From: Acidobacteriota bacterium
GTDB lineage: Bacteria; Acidobacteriota; Blastocatellia; RBC074
Length of the DNA stretch: 41,752 nt
Assembly: GCA_019639255.1 (NCBI GenBank)
Contig: JAHBSF010000049.1
Location: forward strand, 1-41,752
Direction of reading: 5' to 3'
Below, piece by piece: positions 1 to 8,618 of this stretch (position 1 is the first letter of the stretch; each line of letters begins with the position of its first letter). A program made the position numbers and the translations under genes. A model generated the notes under the pieces. That model searched no databases, was not told the DNA's origin, and saw only the letters and a list, made by a program, of their open reading frames with translations.

Positions 1-455
1 TGCTGGCTGGCGGGTCGAATCCATTCATAATCCCAATCGATGTCCTGAAAACTGAGTTCATAACGTGCACCCAGGCGCCAGCCGCCGGCGCCGGAAAGTT
101 GCAGATGGCTGACGGTGTATTTGTAAGGGTCCATCGGGTCGGGTTGAATCTCGCTCCTGATGGTATCCCAGGGTTTACTGTTGTAGATGGCGCGCAGCAT
201 CCAGGAGAGTTTTCCGCCCGACATCGGCGGCAAGTTGGCGAGCGGGATCGAGAGGTTTACATTCCCGTTGGTAAGGCTCACATTCTCGATATTGGAAACG
301 GCATAGGAGTTCGCCGGAGAGATCCCGCGCTCGGGCCTTGCGGCTGCGGACTGCGCCGAGACCGGAAGACTCAGGCAAAACAGGACAACAGCAGCCTGAA
401 CAAAACCGGCAAGAACATTCAACAGGCGAGGGAAATGGCTGTATTTTCCAATCAT
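1..455 (-). CDS. RHS/YD-repeat-type exported protein, N-terminal part (runs off left edge)
   Basis: An open frame of 151 codons runs without a stop from ATG 455 (complement) to the window edge, so the gene is truncated at its C-terminus. A signal peptide is visible: R10, a hydrophobic stretch at about residues 15-33, and a VSA-Q cleavage site near residue 34. The mature start contains NIENVSLTNGNVNLSIPL, followed by an LSWMLRAIYNS segment. This layout (declaration of a gene-long beta protein, 'N-G-N-V-N-L-I-P-L', then 'Y-N-S') resembles the N-terminal region of large RHS/YD-repeat surface proteins, but the repeats themselves would lie outside the window, so the family call is inference. A GAGGAA ribosome site lies about 8 nt before the ATG. 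The gene starts 11 nt after the stop of the upstream gene at 467, so the two are probably co-transcribed. Confidence 0.6.
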   Translation of the reverse strand, partial: MIGKYSHFPRLLNVLAGFVQAAVVLFCLSLPVSAQSAAARPERGISPANSYAVSNIENVSLTNGNVNLSIPLANLPPMSGGKLSWMLRAIYNSKPWDTIRSEIQPDPMDPYKYTVSHLQLSGAGGWRLGARYELSFQDIDWDYEWIRPASQ

Positions 456-466
456 CGTTTCGTTCC

Positions 467-1234
467 TCACTGCTTCGGGCTGTAGGTGAGATTGGCGAGC
501 GTCAGGCTCATCACTTCCTGATCGTTCAACTTCCAGACCGTGCGCACGGGCGTGAGTTCGCCGCCCTGATTGACCCATTCGGAAAACTCCGCCGCAACAG
601 TTCGCCCCTGTTCCCGGGAAAGAACTTTATCAATCAGGCCGGTAGCCGCATTGGTGTAGTAAAGACGCCATAAACTTTGAGGCCTGTTCTGAGCCCCACC
701 CGAAGGCTCGCTGATTCTGACGATGTTCCATAACGGCCCCGAGTAGTTGTCCGATGCTCCGGCCTCCGCGGGTCTGACCAGGCGTGCAGCGGTGAAATAG
801 GCGGCGCCGCGAAGCTGGGCGAAAATGAACTGGTCGGGGCTGTCCAGAGCCAGACGCTCTACAATCGTGCGCAGACTTCCTTCGACCTGATTGCCATCGG
901 ATTTGACTCCTTCGCGCGCGCTCCAGGTAAGCGACGGCTCTCCGTCATTGAGCGCAACCGTCAATCGTTCGTCGTCGAGGTCCTGAATTCGGGTAATGCG
1001 CGCCGTGTATCGCTCTGAACCGAAAGTCAGCGCACCGATGAGAAAGGTCACCTCGCGCCCCGGCGCCAGAAAGCGCTTTCCAAGACGGCGGCGCAGACGA
1101 TCGGCTTCGGGCTGCAGCGACAGCCTCGCGTGCAATACCGCCCGACTTGTTTGAGATTGGGCGTCTGAACTTCTGACCGTGTAAACCCGATGGTCTGCAC
1201 GTGCGTTGAGGAGGACGGCGACTGCGGCAATCAA
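467..1234 (-). CDS. Exported hypothetical protein, about 255 aa
   Basis: I do not recognise this protein. It has an N-terminal hydrophobic segment (IAAVAVLL) consistent with a signal peptide or anchor, then a soluble region rich in Arg, Leu and Ala with no Cys motif or recognised catalytic motif. The only usable start in frame is TTG at 1234. The codons just upstream would read GRRKVAAIGFIGL and would make a better signal peptide, but contain no ATG, GTG or TTG before a stop. The start is therefore uncertain, and a rare start codon or a small sequence error is possible. It lies between the DUF481 gene (43 nt upstream) and the RHS-type gene (11 nt downstream), all on the same strand, which suggests a small envelope operon. 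A regulatory or processing partner of the large downstream protein is possible but unproven. Confidence 0.6.
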   Translation of the reverse strand: MIAAVAVLLNARADHRVYTVRSSDAQSQTSRAVLHARLSLQPEADRLRRRLGKRFLAPGREVTFLIGALTFGSERYTARITRIQDLDDERLTVALNDGEPSLTWSAREGVKSDGNQVEGSLRTIVERLALDSPDQFIFAQLRGAAYFTAARLVRPAEAGASDNYSGPLWNIVRISEPSGGAQNRPQSLWRLYYTNAATGLIDKVLSREQGRTVAAEFSEWVNQGGELTPVRTVWKLNDQEVMSLTLANLTYSPKQ

Positions 1235-1277
1235 CCCGATGAAGCCAATCGCGGCAACTTTTCGCCTACCGTAGCAG

Positions 1278-2372
1278 TCATCGCCTGAAGTTGACGCGCA
1301 AGCCCGTAGTCAGAAGCAGATCGTTTTTCTTCGCCCCTCCTACTGGATTGCTCAGGTAGCGATCGCTGACGGTAATCTGCCAGTCGAGAAAACTCGTGAG
1401 TTTTGTAGAAACACCCGCGTCGAAAGTAATGCGGTATTCGCCAGTATCGCTCAGATTCGGGAAGAACTGAAGACGCTCTTTGAGCGTAACGCGGTCGTTG
1501 ACGCGCAGGGACAGATCCTGGCCGGCGATCAGTTCACCCGAGTTTCTGGTGATTCCAGTCGAAAAATTCTCGTGATTCCACGATCCGCCGCCGAATGCCT
1601 GTAGACGGGCGCGGTCGTTTTTGATTACGTCGTAGCCGAGGCCGCCGCCGATTACCGAACGCAGGTCGAGCAACTGGATTTCGTTGTATTCAAAATCGGC
1701 GAAACTGAAAGTCGAAAGGCGCGATGTCAGACTAATTTCATATCTGCCCCCGCCGCGTATGGCGTTTGCCGTTGTTACAGAAACGCCGTCGGATGTGTTG
1801 TTTGAATTGATTATCGCGGCATAGAGCGTGGTCTTGTCGCGGCGCGTCTCGCGTGCAAGATTGGTGCCGAGCGCGATTGTATTTGTGCGGGTATTTCCGG
1901 TAGTCAGGTTGTAGCCGAAGTCTGCAAAACCGTTCCAGAGTTCAAGCCAACCCGGGCGCTGCATTCGTTCGTATGCCAAATGTTCGGACTCGGACCGGAT
2001 TACCGTCACTGCATCCCGTGCAACCGAAACCTGCGGCGCATCCTTCGGACTCACCTCTGCTCTTCCTTCGCGCACAACCAATGCCCCAACAACGGTTCGA
2101 CCGTCGTTCAAGGTTAGATAAAGCTGCTGGTCGGCGCTTATCTGGTCTACGGCGTCAGCCTTGACCGTAATGACCCCCGCATACTCCGATTTGATAACCA
2201 GAGATGCGCCGTCGGCCTTAACGATCGTACCCGTAATCCGATCGCCGTTTTTCAACACAATCTGGTCGGCGCGCGCCGCCGTGCCCGTCCCGATAATGAG
2301 ACACAAAAAGGCCGTAAAGATGCCAGAGTAGATAAATGAATACACCGTGATACAGCTTGAATTCTTCTGCAT
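1278..2372 (-). CDS. DUF481 (YdiY-like) outer-membrane beta-barrel protein
   Basis: The 364-residue product begins with a hydrophobic signal segment (FIYSGIFTAFLCLIIGTGTA) ending near ARA-D. Next comes a small SH3/LSM-like beta module, DQIVLKNGDRITGTIVKADG at about residues 36-55, which usually precedes DUF481 in this family. From about residue 140 to the end the sequence alternates polar and hydrophobic residues with many aromatic strand ends (FADFGYNLTTGNTRTNT, FADFEYNEIQLLDLRS, YRITFDAGVST), typical of the DUF481 barrel. It stops in LRVNFRR, a plausible terminal strand. Family members are salt-induced or general outer-membrane proteins of unknown function. The ATG at 2372 has a GAGG site 7 nt upstream. 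A palindromic repeat lies directly upstream at 2384-2483. Confidence 0.8.
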   Translation of the reverse strand: MQKNSSCITVYSFIYSGIFTAFLCLIIGTGTAARADQIVLKNGDRITGTIVKADGASLVIKSEYAGVITVKADAVDQISADQQLYLTLNDGRTVVGALVVREGRAEVSPKDAPQVSVARDAVTVIRSESEHLAYERMQRPGWLELWNGFADFGYNLTTGNTRTNTIALGTNLARETRRDKTTLYAAIINSNNTSDGVSVTTANAIRGGGRYEISLTSRLSTFSFADFEYNEIQLLDLRSVIGGGLGYDVIKNDRARLQAFGGGSWNHENFSTGITRNSGELIAGQDLSLRVNDRVTLKERLQFFPNLSDTGEYRITFDAGVSTKLTSFLDWQITVSDRYLSNPVGGAKKNDLLLTTGLRVNFRR

Positions 2373-2383
2373 TGGCTTACCTC

Positions 2384-2483
2384 AGAGAGAGATAACGGAA
2401 CCGACGAAATAAGACTGAACCGACGAAAATATTCAACTTTTCCGTTCTTTTCGTTTCATTTCGTTTGTTTCGTTATCTCTCTT
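2384..2483. repeat. Dispersed palindromic repeat, copy 1 (full length)
   Basis: The left arm GAGAGATAACGGAACCGACG and the right arm ending TTTCGTTATCTCTCTT are near-complementary, with an AT-rich centre (AAAATATTCAACTTTTCCG). It has the same arms and centre as the copies near 5455, 14817, 21160 and 30979. Confidence 0.9.
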
Positions 2484-2626
2484 GCTGTCTCATGCTTTGT
2501 ACCAATTTCGAAAGGATCTATTTAGTCGGGATGGGGGATATTGGACCGACTCAGCTTACAGATAGTACAGCGAAATTCAAAATCTGCAACTACTTCCCCG
2601 CCCCTCCCACGAGCGTCCCCTTCAGC

Positions 2627-2655
2627 TTGACGAAGGACTGAGCGCGTGATACTTC
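2627..2655 (+). promoter_or_regulatory. Weak sigma70-like promoter for the M14 peptidase
   Basis: TTGACG at 2627-2632 is followed after exactly 17 nt by TACTTC at 2650-2655. The -35 is good, but the -10 matches TATAAT poorly. A start near 2662 would give a leader of about 38 nt before the GTG at 2700. Confidence 0.3.
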
Positions 2656-2699
2656 ACTCTCATCGTATTCCCCACGAACACAACAAGGAGCTGGCAACT

Positions 2700-5447
2700 G
2701 TGAGATTTCCTATCGCCTTCGGGCGCTTAATGCGTGTATTCATATTCGTCTCGCTATTGATTCTCAATGTACAGGCGCAAGGTTTCGAATTTTTACCAGG
2801 CGCCCGCTACGATGCATCGATACCGACCCTGAAAAGCATTGCCGGCCACGACTTCGGCGAACGCATCACGATGCATCACGAGATGGAACGCTACATACAC
2901 GCGCTTGAACAAAGCGCCCGCAACCGTGTGCGCGTACACAAATACGCTGAAACGTGGGAGGGAAAACCGCTTTATTACCTGATTATCGGTTCGCCTGCAA
3001 ACATCAATCGCCTCGATGCGATCAGAAACGGCATTCAGAAACTCGCAGATCCCCGTCAGACGACCGAAGTTGAAGCAAACGAACTGATACGGACGTTGCC
3101 CTCGATCGTTTGGCTGATCTGCGGCGTTCATGGAAACGAAATTTCCAGCGTCGATGCCGGATTGCTCACCGCTTATCACCTGCTGGCAGCGCAAAACGAC
3201 GATCTCGTTAACGGAGCGTTTGCAAATTCACTGGTCATAATCGACCCGATGCAGAACCCGGACGGCCGGGACCGGTTTATAAACTATTTCCGTCAGAACA
3301 CCGGACGCTGGCACGATGCGGACCTGCAATCCGCCGAACACAATGAAGTATGGCCGAGCGGCCGGGTCAATCATTATCTTTTTGATATGAACCGGGACTG
3401 GTTTGCCCAAACGCAACTTGAAACGCGCGGCCGCACGCGAGCATTCCTCGAATGGTTCCCGCAGGTCTTTGCGGATCTGCACGAGATGGGAACCGAAAGC
3501 ACCTATTACTTTGCTCCACCTGCTCTGCCCTACAACCCGAATATCACTTCTGCTCAGCACGAATGGCTGCGCAGCTTCGGACGCAACAACGGGAAATGGT
3601 TCGACCGTTTTGGATTCGATTATTTTACGCGCGAAAACTATGATTCCTTCTACCCCGGCTACGGCGAAGGATGGCCGATGTTTCACGGCTCGATCGGGAT
3701 GACGTACGAACAGGCGAGCGTGCGCGGGATGATTGCACAGCGGCGCGATGAAACGCGACTCCATTACCGCGACTCTGTGCGCCATCATTTCATAGCGGCG
3801 CTCTCGACAGTCGAACATACGGCAAACAACCGCGAGCAATTGCTGAAGTATTTTTACGAATACAGGCGCACAGCCATCGAGGAAGGTCGGCGCGAAGCCG
3901 TAAAGGAATACATTATTGCGCCCGGCGCCGATCCGAACCGTGCGGCGCGGCTGGCGTCGTGGCTTATGGCATCGGGTATAGAAGTCAAGCGCGCGACTGC
4001 GCCGTTCAACAACGCCCGCACGCGCGATTATTACGAGGAAACGCTACAATCGCGTGAATTCCCTGCCGGAACTTTTGTCGTAACGCTCGCGCAACCCGCC
4101 AAACGGCTTGCCCGTACATTGATGGACAAGCGCACCGAGCAGGACAAGGAATTCATCGACGAGCAGCGCGAGAAAAACCGCAAGCGACAGCCCGAAGAAT
4201 TCTACGATGTTACGGCATGGTCGCTTCCTTTTCTGTTCGACGCTCAGTGCTATACCGCGGAAACAGCGTCTTCCGGCCAGTTCGCTCAACTTAAAGAACC
4301 GCCCAAACCCGAGGGGAAGGTAGAAGGAGGCCCGGCCGCACTTGCATATTTAATACCGTGGGGGACGCAGTCGGCGGCTTCTGCGCTGGCGGATTTGTTT
4401 CGGCAGGACATTCGCGTGCACAGCACGGATAAGCAATTCAAACAAAACGGTGTGAATTATCCTGCGGGCACGCTTATTGTAAAGGTCAAGGACAATCCGT
4501 CGGATCTTTTTGACAGGATGAAGCGGCTGTCCTCCGAACACGGAGTCAATATTCGAGCGACCGAATCGGCATGGGTCGAAGAGGGTCCTAACTTTGGAAG
4601 CGCGAACGTCAACTTTCTCGTCAAACCGAAAATTGCGCTTGCCTATAACACTCCGACATCACCAAATTCCGCCGGTTGGGTGCGATACCTTATAGAACAG
4701 CGATTCGGATATCCGGTCACAACCATTCGCGCAGAACAGCTACGCAGCGCGGACCTGTCGCGATATAACGTATTGATCCTGCCCGATTCCTTTGCAGGGT
4801 ACGGCAGTGTTTTCAACGACGGCAACAAGCTGCGCGAATGGATGGCCCAGGGCGGCACGCTGATATCGTTCGCCAATGCTACGACCTGGTTGACCGACGA
4901 GCGGATAAATCTGCTTCCGACCAAACGGGAGCGACGCGACAAGGGCGAGGTCAAAAGCGATAAACCGTCCGAGGCGCCTGCTCAGGCAAAACCCGCAAGC
5001 CGAGCCGGAGACGCGGCGCAGCAGGGCGCACCCCCCAGCCCCGATGCCAAAGACCAACAGACGGATAAAGCACTCGAACCGAAAGAGGAATGGCCCAGCC
5101 AGACTCCGGGAGCAATACTCAGGGCGTCTGTAGATCGTGAACACTGGCTGGGGTTTGGATATGGCGCAACGGTGCCGGTTCTTGTAGACAGCAATCGCAT
5201 TTTCACACCGCTGCGTCTGGACCAGGGTGTAAACATCGTGCGTTATCTGCCGGAGGACAAGTTCTATTTGAGCGGGCTTATGTGGGACGATGCCAGGAAA
5301 CAGATTCCGAACAAGTCGTATCTTATGTACGTCCGCATCGGGCGCGGTCACCTGGTTTCGTTTGCGGAAGATCCCGGATATCGGGCATTTCTTGAGGGAC
5401 TACACGTCATGTTGATGAACGCGGTCCTGCTCGGCCCGGGTCACTGA
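2700..5447 (+). CDS. Secreted M14 family zinc carboxypeptidase with GATase-like C-terminal domain
   Basis: The chosen start is GTG 2700 because AAGGAG at 2685-2690 lies 9 nt before it; an earlier GTG at 2646 lacks such a site. The 915-residue product opens with a signal peptide (MRVFIFVSLLILNVQAQG). The M14 peptidase domain shows zinc ligands H144 and E147 (VHGNEIS), the NPDGRDR substrate motif at 186-192, a third ligand H261 (DLHEMGTES) and the general-base glutamate E337 (GMTYEQAS). After about residue 640 comes a Rossmann-like glutamine-amidotransferase/DJ-1-type region (VLILPDSFAGYG, WMAQGGTLISFAN), as in other long bacterial M14 proteins. That region is split by a charged, Pro/Ala/Lys-rich linker at about residues 739-803. 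It probably trims peptides in the periplasm or outside the cell. It is followed by a repeat and then the nucleoside transport genes, with no evident functional link. Confidence 0.88.
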   Translation: MRFPIAFGRLMRVFIFVSLLILNVQAQGFEFLPGARYDASIPTLKSIAGHDFGERITMHHEMERYIHALEQSARNRVRVHKYAETWEGKPLYYLIIGSPANINRLDAIRNGIQKLADPRQTTEVEANELIRTLPSIVWLICGVHGNEISSVDAGLLTAYHLLAAQNDDLVNGAFANSLVIIDPMQNPDGRDRFINYFRQNTGRWHDADLQSAEHNEVWPSGRVNHYLFDMNRDWFAQTQLETRGRTRAFLEWFPQVFADLHEMGTESTYYFAPPALPYNPNITSAQHEWLRSFGRNNGKWFDRFGFDYFTRENYDSFYPGYGEGWPMFHGSIGMTYEQASVRGMIAQRRDETRLHYRDSVRHHFIAALSTVEHTANNREQLLKYFYEYRRTAIEEGRREAVKEYIIAPGADPNRAARLASWLMASGIEVKRATAPFNNARTRDYYEETLQSREFPAGTFVVTLAQPAKRLARTLMDKRTEQDKEFIDEQREKNRKRQPEEFYDVTAWSLPFLFDAQCYTAETASSGQFAQLKEPPKPEGKVEGGPAALAYLIPWGTQSAASALADLFRQDIRVHSTDKQFKQNGVNYPAGTLIVKVKDNPSDLFDRMKRLSSEHGVNIRATESAWVEEGPNFGSANVNFLVKPKIALAYNTPTSPNSAGWVRYLIEQRFGYPVTTIRAEQLRSADLSRYNVLILPDSFAGYGSVFNDGNKLREWMAQGGTLISFANATTWLTDERINLLPTKRERRDKGEVKSDKPSEAPAQAKPASRAGDAAQQGAPPSPDAKDQQTDKALEPKEEWPSQTPGAILRASVDREHWLGFGYGATVPVLVDSNRIFTPLRLDQGVNIVRYLPEDKFYLSGLMWDDARKQIPNKSYLMYVRIGRGHLVSFAEDPGYRAFLEGLHVMLMNAVLLGPGH

Positions 5448-5454
5448 AAGGAAT

Positions 5455-5551
5455 GAGAGATAACGGAACATACGAAAATAGACGAAACAGACGGAAATAT
5501 TCAACTATTCCGTAATTTTCGTTTCATTTCGTTTATTCCGTTATCTCTCTT
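5455..5551. repeat. Dispersed palindromic repeat, copy 2 (full length)
   Basis: Left arm GAGAGATAACGGAACATACG, right arm TTTATTCCGTTATCTCTCTT, with the shared ATATTCAACTATTCCG centre. It lies between the M14 peptidase stop and the permease start. Confidence 0.9.
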
Positions 5552-5582
5552 GTATATCCAAATATTGTGTGATTTGAGTTAA

Positions 5583-6671
5583 ATGAAACGACTCGTCGGA
5601 GAATTGATTTTCCCATTGCTGGCCGTGGTCGCCGCATTCCTTATAGGCGCGGTCGTAGTGCTTGCCATCGGCGACAATCCGATCGAGGTCTACAGAATAC
5701 TTCTGACCAGCGCCTTCAGTTTCCACGATGCACTGGGCAATTTCACATTCGACAACTGGGGCTATACGCTGTTTTACGCTACGCCGCTGATTTTCACCGG
5801 TCTTGCCGTAGCTCTGGCTTTCAAGTGCGGGTTGCTCAACATCGGCGCCGAGGGCCAGTTGTATGTAGGAGCGTTCGCTGCTGCGTGGGTAGGGATAACG
5901 TTCACCTGGCTGCCGGGAATAATGCTGATACCGGTTGCGATGATTGCTGCAATGGCGGCAGGCGCGGGTTGGGGCGCAATTCCTGGATACCTGAAAGCGA
6001 AGTTCGGCTCACACGAAGTCATCAACACAATCATGCTGAACTTCATTGCGGTGGGCATTCTGAGTTATCTGACGCAGCGGCATTACAAGGTAGCGGGCGA
6101 TCCAATCATGCAAACGGTCGAGATCGCAGAACACGGCCAGATTGCCAGACTTCATTCTTTTTTGTCGCCTTTCGGAATAGACTTCCCGCAAAGAATACCC
6201 CTGAATTTCGCGTTTATTCTCGCCCTGCTCGCGTGCGTTGCATTTTACTTTTTTCTGTGGCGCACGAAATGGGGCTACGAAATTCGAGCCGTGGGCTCCA
6301 GTCAGTCTGCGGCGGAATACGGCGGCATCAACGTCAGAAATCAGATCATTCTGGCAATGGCGATTTCGGGTGCAATAGCCGGTATGGTCGGAATCAACGA
6401 AGTTCTGGGATACAGATATCGTTACTATCACGATTTTTCCGCAAATTACGGGTTTACCGGTATTGCCGTAGCGTTGCTCGGACGCAATCATCCAGTGGGC
6501 ATCGTGCTGGCGGCGATTTTGTTCGGCGCGCTTATTCGGGGCGGTTTGTTCGTAGACATATTCACCGACCATGTTTCAAAAGATCTGGTACAGGTACTCC
6601 AGGCAGTGATTATTCTTTTTGTGGCGATGGAAGCGCTTTTCAGACAAATCCTGAGGCGAAAAACTGCGTAA
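5583..6671 (+). CDS. nupP: Nucleoside/simple-sugar ABC transporter permease (YufP/NupP type)
   Basis: This 362-residue membrane protein belongs to the BPD_transp_2 permease family. It has an N-terminal membrane segment (LIFPLLAVVAAFLIGAVVVL), a long loop, then about eight to nine further hydrophobic segments. The LLNIGAEGQLYVGA motif near residue 85 is characteristic of nucleoside permeases of the YufP/NupP group; FGSHEVINTIMLNF is another conserved cytoplasmic-side segment. It would form one half of the inner-membrane pore that imports purine and pyrimidine nucleosides. The second permease begins 18 nt downstream and salvage enzymes follow, which supports a nucleoside substrate. The ATPase and the BmpA-type binding lipoprotein that such systems need are not next to it and are absent from the window. 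The symbol is by family analogy. Confidence 0.85.
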   Translation: MKRLVGELIFPLLAVVAAFLIGAVVVLAIGDNPIEVYRILLTSAFSFHDALGNFTFDNWGYTLFYATPLIFTGLAVALAFKCGLLNIGAEGQLYVGAFAAAWVGITFTWLPGIMLIPVAMIAAMAAGAGWGAIPGYLKAKFGSHEVINTIMLNFIAVGILSYLTQRHYKVAGDPIMQTVEIAEHGQIARLHSFLSPFGIDFPQRIPLNFAFILALLACVAFYFFLWRTKWGYEIRAVGSSQSAAEYGGINVRNQIILAMAISGAIAGMVGINEVLGYRYRYYHDFSANYGFTGIAVALLGRNHPVGIVLAAILFGALIRGGLFVDIFTDHVSKDLVQVLQAVIILFVAMEALFRQILRRKTA

Positions 6672-6689
6672 CGGGAACGGCGAACTACT

Positions 6690-7619
6690 ATGCTGGGCGA
6701 CATTCTCAACATAACGTTGATTGCATCGGTGATAAGGCTTTCAACGCCGCTTGTGCTCGCGTCGCTGGGCGGGTTGTATTCCGAGCGCGGAGGTGTAATC
6801 AACATAGCGCTCGAGGGTATAATGCTGGCCGGTGCGTTCACTGCCGCTGCGGTTACGTATTTTACTGCGAGTCCGTGGATAGGGCTGATGGGCGCTATGA
6901 TGGCCGGAGTTGCAGTAGCGGCGATTCACGGCGTTGCGACGATCAGGTACCGCGCGGATCAGGTTGTCAGCGGGACGGCGATCAACATTCTTTTCTTCGG
7001 CGTGCCGGCCCTGTTGTCCGGCGCATTGTTTGACTCTACGGGAGCGACGCCGCAACTGCCGCGCGAGCAGGTGCTCCCGGATGTATTGGTTTTCGATCCT
7101 GCGGGATCGCCGATGCTCGCCTCGATTTTCAACCAGAAACCGATCGTATATTTTGCCGTAGCCGCCGTAGCAGCAACCTGGTATGTGCTCGGGTATACGA
7201 GTTTCGGATTGAGGTTGAGGGCTGTAGGTGAAAATCCGGAGGCTGCGGATACGGCGGGCGTCAGCGTATTCCGAATGCGTTTTACGGGGGTGCTGATTTC
7301 GGGAGCGCTTGCGGCGCTGGGCGGAGCATACCTGTCGATCGGGCAGAACTCGCTTTTTACGCGGAACATGACTGCGGGACGCGGCTTTATTGCGCTTGCG
7401 GCGCTGATCTTCGGAAAATGGAATCCGGTCGGCGCGTTTCTCGCCTGTGTGCTGTTCGGCCTCGCCGAAGCGGTGGCTATACGAATGCAGGGCACGGTCA
7501 ACATACCGAATCAGTTTATTCAACTGATCCCGTATGTATTGACGATGGTGGTTCTCGCAGGATTGATACGCCGAGCCTCGCCGCCGCGCGCACTGGGCGT
7601 CCCGTATGTAAAAGAATAG
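6690..7619 (+). CDS. nupQ: Nucleoside/simple-sugar ABC transporter permease (YufQ/NupQ type)
   Basis: The 309-residue product is the second BPD_transp_2 permease. The motif VINIALEGIMLAGAFTAA near residues 33-50 is the YufQ counterpart of the LNIGAEGQ motif in the partner permease. YRADQVVSGTAINILFFG and a C-terminal GLAEAVAIRMQ region are also typical. About eight to nine hydrophobic segments can be counted. With the preceding gene it should make the heterodimeric channel of a nucleoside importer. The short spacing on both sides (18 nt upstream, 34 nt to punA) argues for one transcript with the salvage genes. No ATP-binding partner is encoded here. Confidence 0.85.
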   Translation: MLGDILNITLIASVIRLSTPLVLASLGGLYSERGGVINIALEGIMLAGAFTAAAVTYFTASPWIGLMGAMMAGVAVAAIHGVATIRYRADQVVSGTAINILFFGVPALLSGALFDSTGATPQLPREQVLPDVLVFDPAGSPMLASIFNQKPIVYFAVAAVAATWYVLGYTSFGLRLRAVGENPEAADTAGVSVFRMRFTGVLISGALAALGGAYLSIGQNSLFTRNMTAGRGFIALAALIFGKWNPVGAFLACVLFGLAEAVAIRMQGTVNIPNQFIQLIPYVLTMVVLAGLIRRASPPRALGVPYVKE

Positions 7620-7653
7620 GTCTTATTTGTAAAGAATCGAGAAGGAGATTTGA

Positions 7654-8529
7654 ATGGGAGTTGCGATATTCGACCGCGCACAGGCGTCGGCAAGGTACAT
7701 CCGGGAGCATACGAGCAATCCTATAGACATTGCGGTTGTGCTGGGATCGGGGCTTGGAGAATTTGCCGAAACGCTTGTCGATCCGGCAATCATTCCATAC
7801 GAACAGATACCTGATTTCGCGCGGTCAACCGTTGAAGGCCATTCGGGGCGTCTGGTTATCGGGCAACTTCCAGCGATGCCGGGTTCCGGGCAGCGCAAGA
7901 ATACCGTCGCCGTTATGCAGGGCCGGTTTCACTACTATGAAGGATATGCCCTCGAAGAGGTGACACTGCCGATACGTACATTCGGCGCGCTGGGCGTGAA
8001 GCGCCTGATATTGACCAACGCTGCGGGCGGAGTAAATCCGCTGTTCAAACTTGGTGCATTGATGTTGATAACGGATCATATCAATCTGATGATGATAAGC
8101 CCGTTGCGCGGGCAGCACGACAATCGGCTGGGAGATAGATTTCCTGATATGACCGAAGTCTACTCGCGCGAATACCAGCAACTTGCAAGAGAAACGGCTG
8201 ATGAAATGGAATTGGCTCTGGATTCCGGAGTTTACCTCGCGCTTCAAGGGCCGAATTATGAAACGCCCGCCGAGATCCGAATGATGAGGGTTCTCGGCGC
8301 GGATGCTGTGGGAATGTCGACTGTTCCCGAAGCAATTGTCGCGCGCCAGATGGGGATGCAGATTCTCGGCATTTCATTGATCACGAACCAGGCGGCCGGA
8401 CTGACCAACGGCCCCATCGACCACGAATCCGTAATGAAAATGGGATCGCAGATCAGCCGGCAGTTCGGCGAGTTTCTGGGCAGACTGGTCCCGAAGATGG
8501 TGAAAGAAACAACGGAACACACGGAATAA
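7654..8529 (+). CDS. punA: Purine-nucleoside phosphorylase (inosine/guanosine type)
   Basis: The enzyme cleaves purine (deoxy)nucleosides with phosphate to a free base and (deoxy)ribose 1-phosphate. The 291-residue sequence carries the trimeric PNP signatures: VVLGSGLGEFAE near residue 30 (phosphate site), VEGHSGRLVIG near 62, LTNAAGGVNPLF near 124, LQGPNYETPAEIRM near 198 with the base-contacting Glu, and GMSTVPEAIVA near 223. LITNQAAGLTNG holds the purine-recognition Asn. AAGGAGA lies about 7 nt before the ATG. Free base released here could go to Hpt, encoded at 18619. Oddly, the last residues (KETTEHTE) and the stop codon are encoded by a diverged copy of the dispersed repeat, so the natural C-terminus has been replaced or extended. 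Confidence 0.93.
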   Translation: MGVAIFDRAQASARYIREHTSNPIDIAVVLGSGLGEFAETLVDPAIIPYEQIPDFARSTVEGHSGRLVIGQLPAMPGSGQRKNTVAVMQGRFHYYEGYALEEVTLPIRTFGALGVKRLILTNAAGGVNPLFKLGALMLITDHINLMMISPLRGQHDNRLGDRFPDMTEVYSREYQQLARETADEMELALDSGVYLALQGPNYETPAEIRMMRVLGADAVGMSTVPEAIVARQMGMQILGISLITNQAAGLTNGPIDHESVMKMGSQISRQFGEFLGRLVPKMVKETTEHTE

Positions 8530-8592
8530 ACGAAAACTACGGAAAAGATTTCGCATTTCAGTTTTTTCCGTTCATTCGGTTTGTTACGTCGG
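8507..8592. repeat. Dispersed palindromic repeat, copy 3 (diverged), overlapping the punA 3' end
   Basis: The left part ACAACGGAACACACGGAATA and the right part TTCCGTTCATTCGGTTTGTT keep the pattern of the family but with many changes. The left arm is translated as the last codons of punA and supplies its TAA stop. Confidence 0.7.
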
Positions 8593-8618
8593 TTCATACC
8601 GATTCAAAAAAAACCGTT

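Larger units (their letters stand above)
2373..2699. other. Divergent intergenic region (about 327 nt)
   Basis: This gap separates the leftward DUF481 gene from the rightward M14 peptidase gene. It holds one full copy of the dispersed palindromic repeat (2384-2483) and a weak candidate promoter for the peptidase (2627-2655). The stretch 2484-2626 shows no ORF, hairpin with T-tract, or other feature that I can support. Confidence 0.6.

Noticed and set aside
5825-7033. 402-codon plus-strand frame overlapping both nucleoside permeases
   Set aside because: The two permease frames have clear motifs and membrane segments; this one reads Arg/Gly/Cys-rich without signal or domain.
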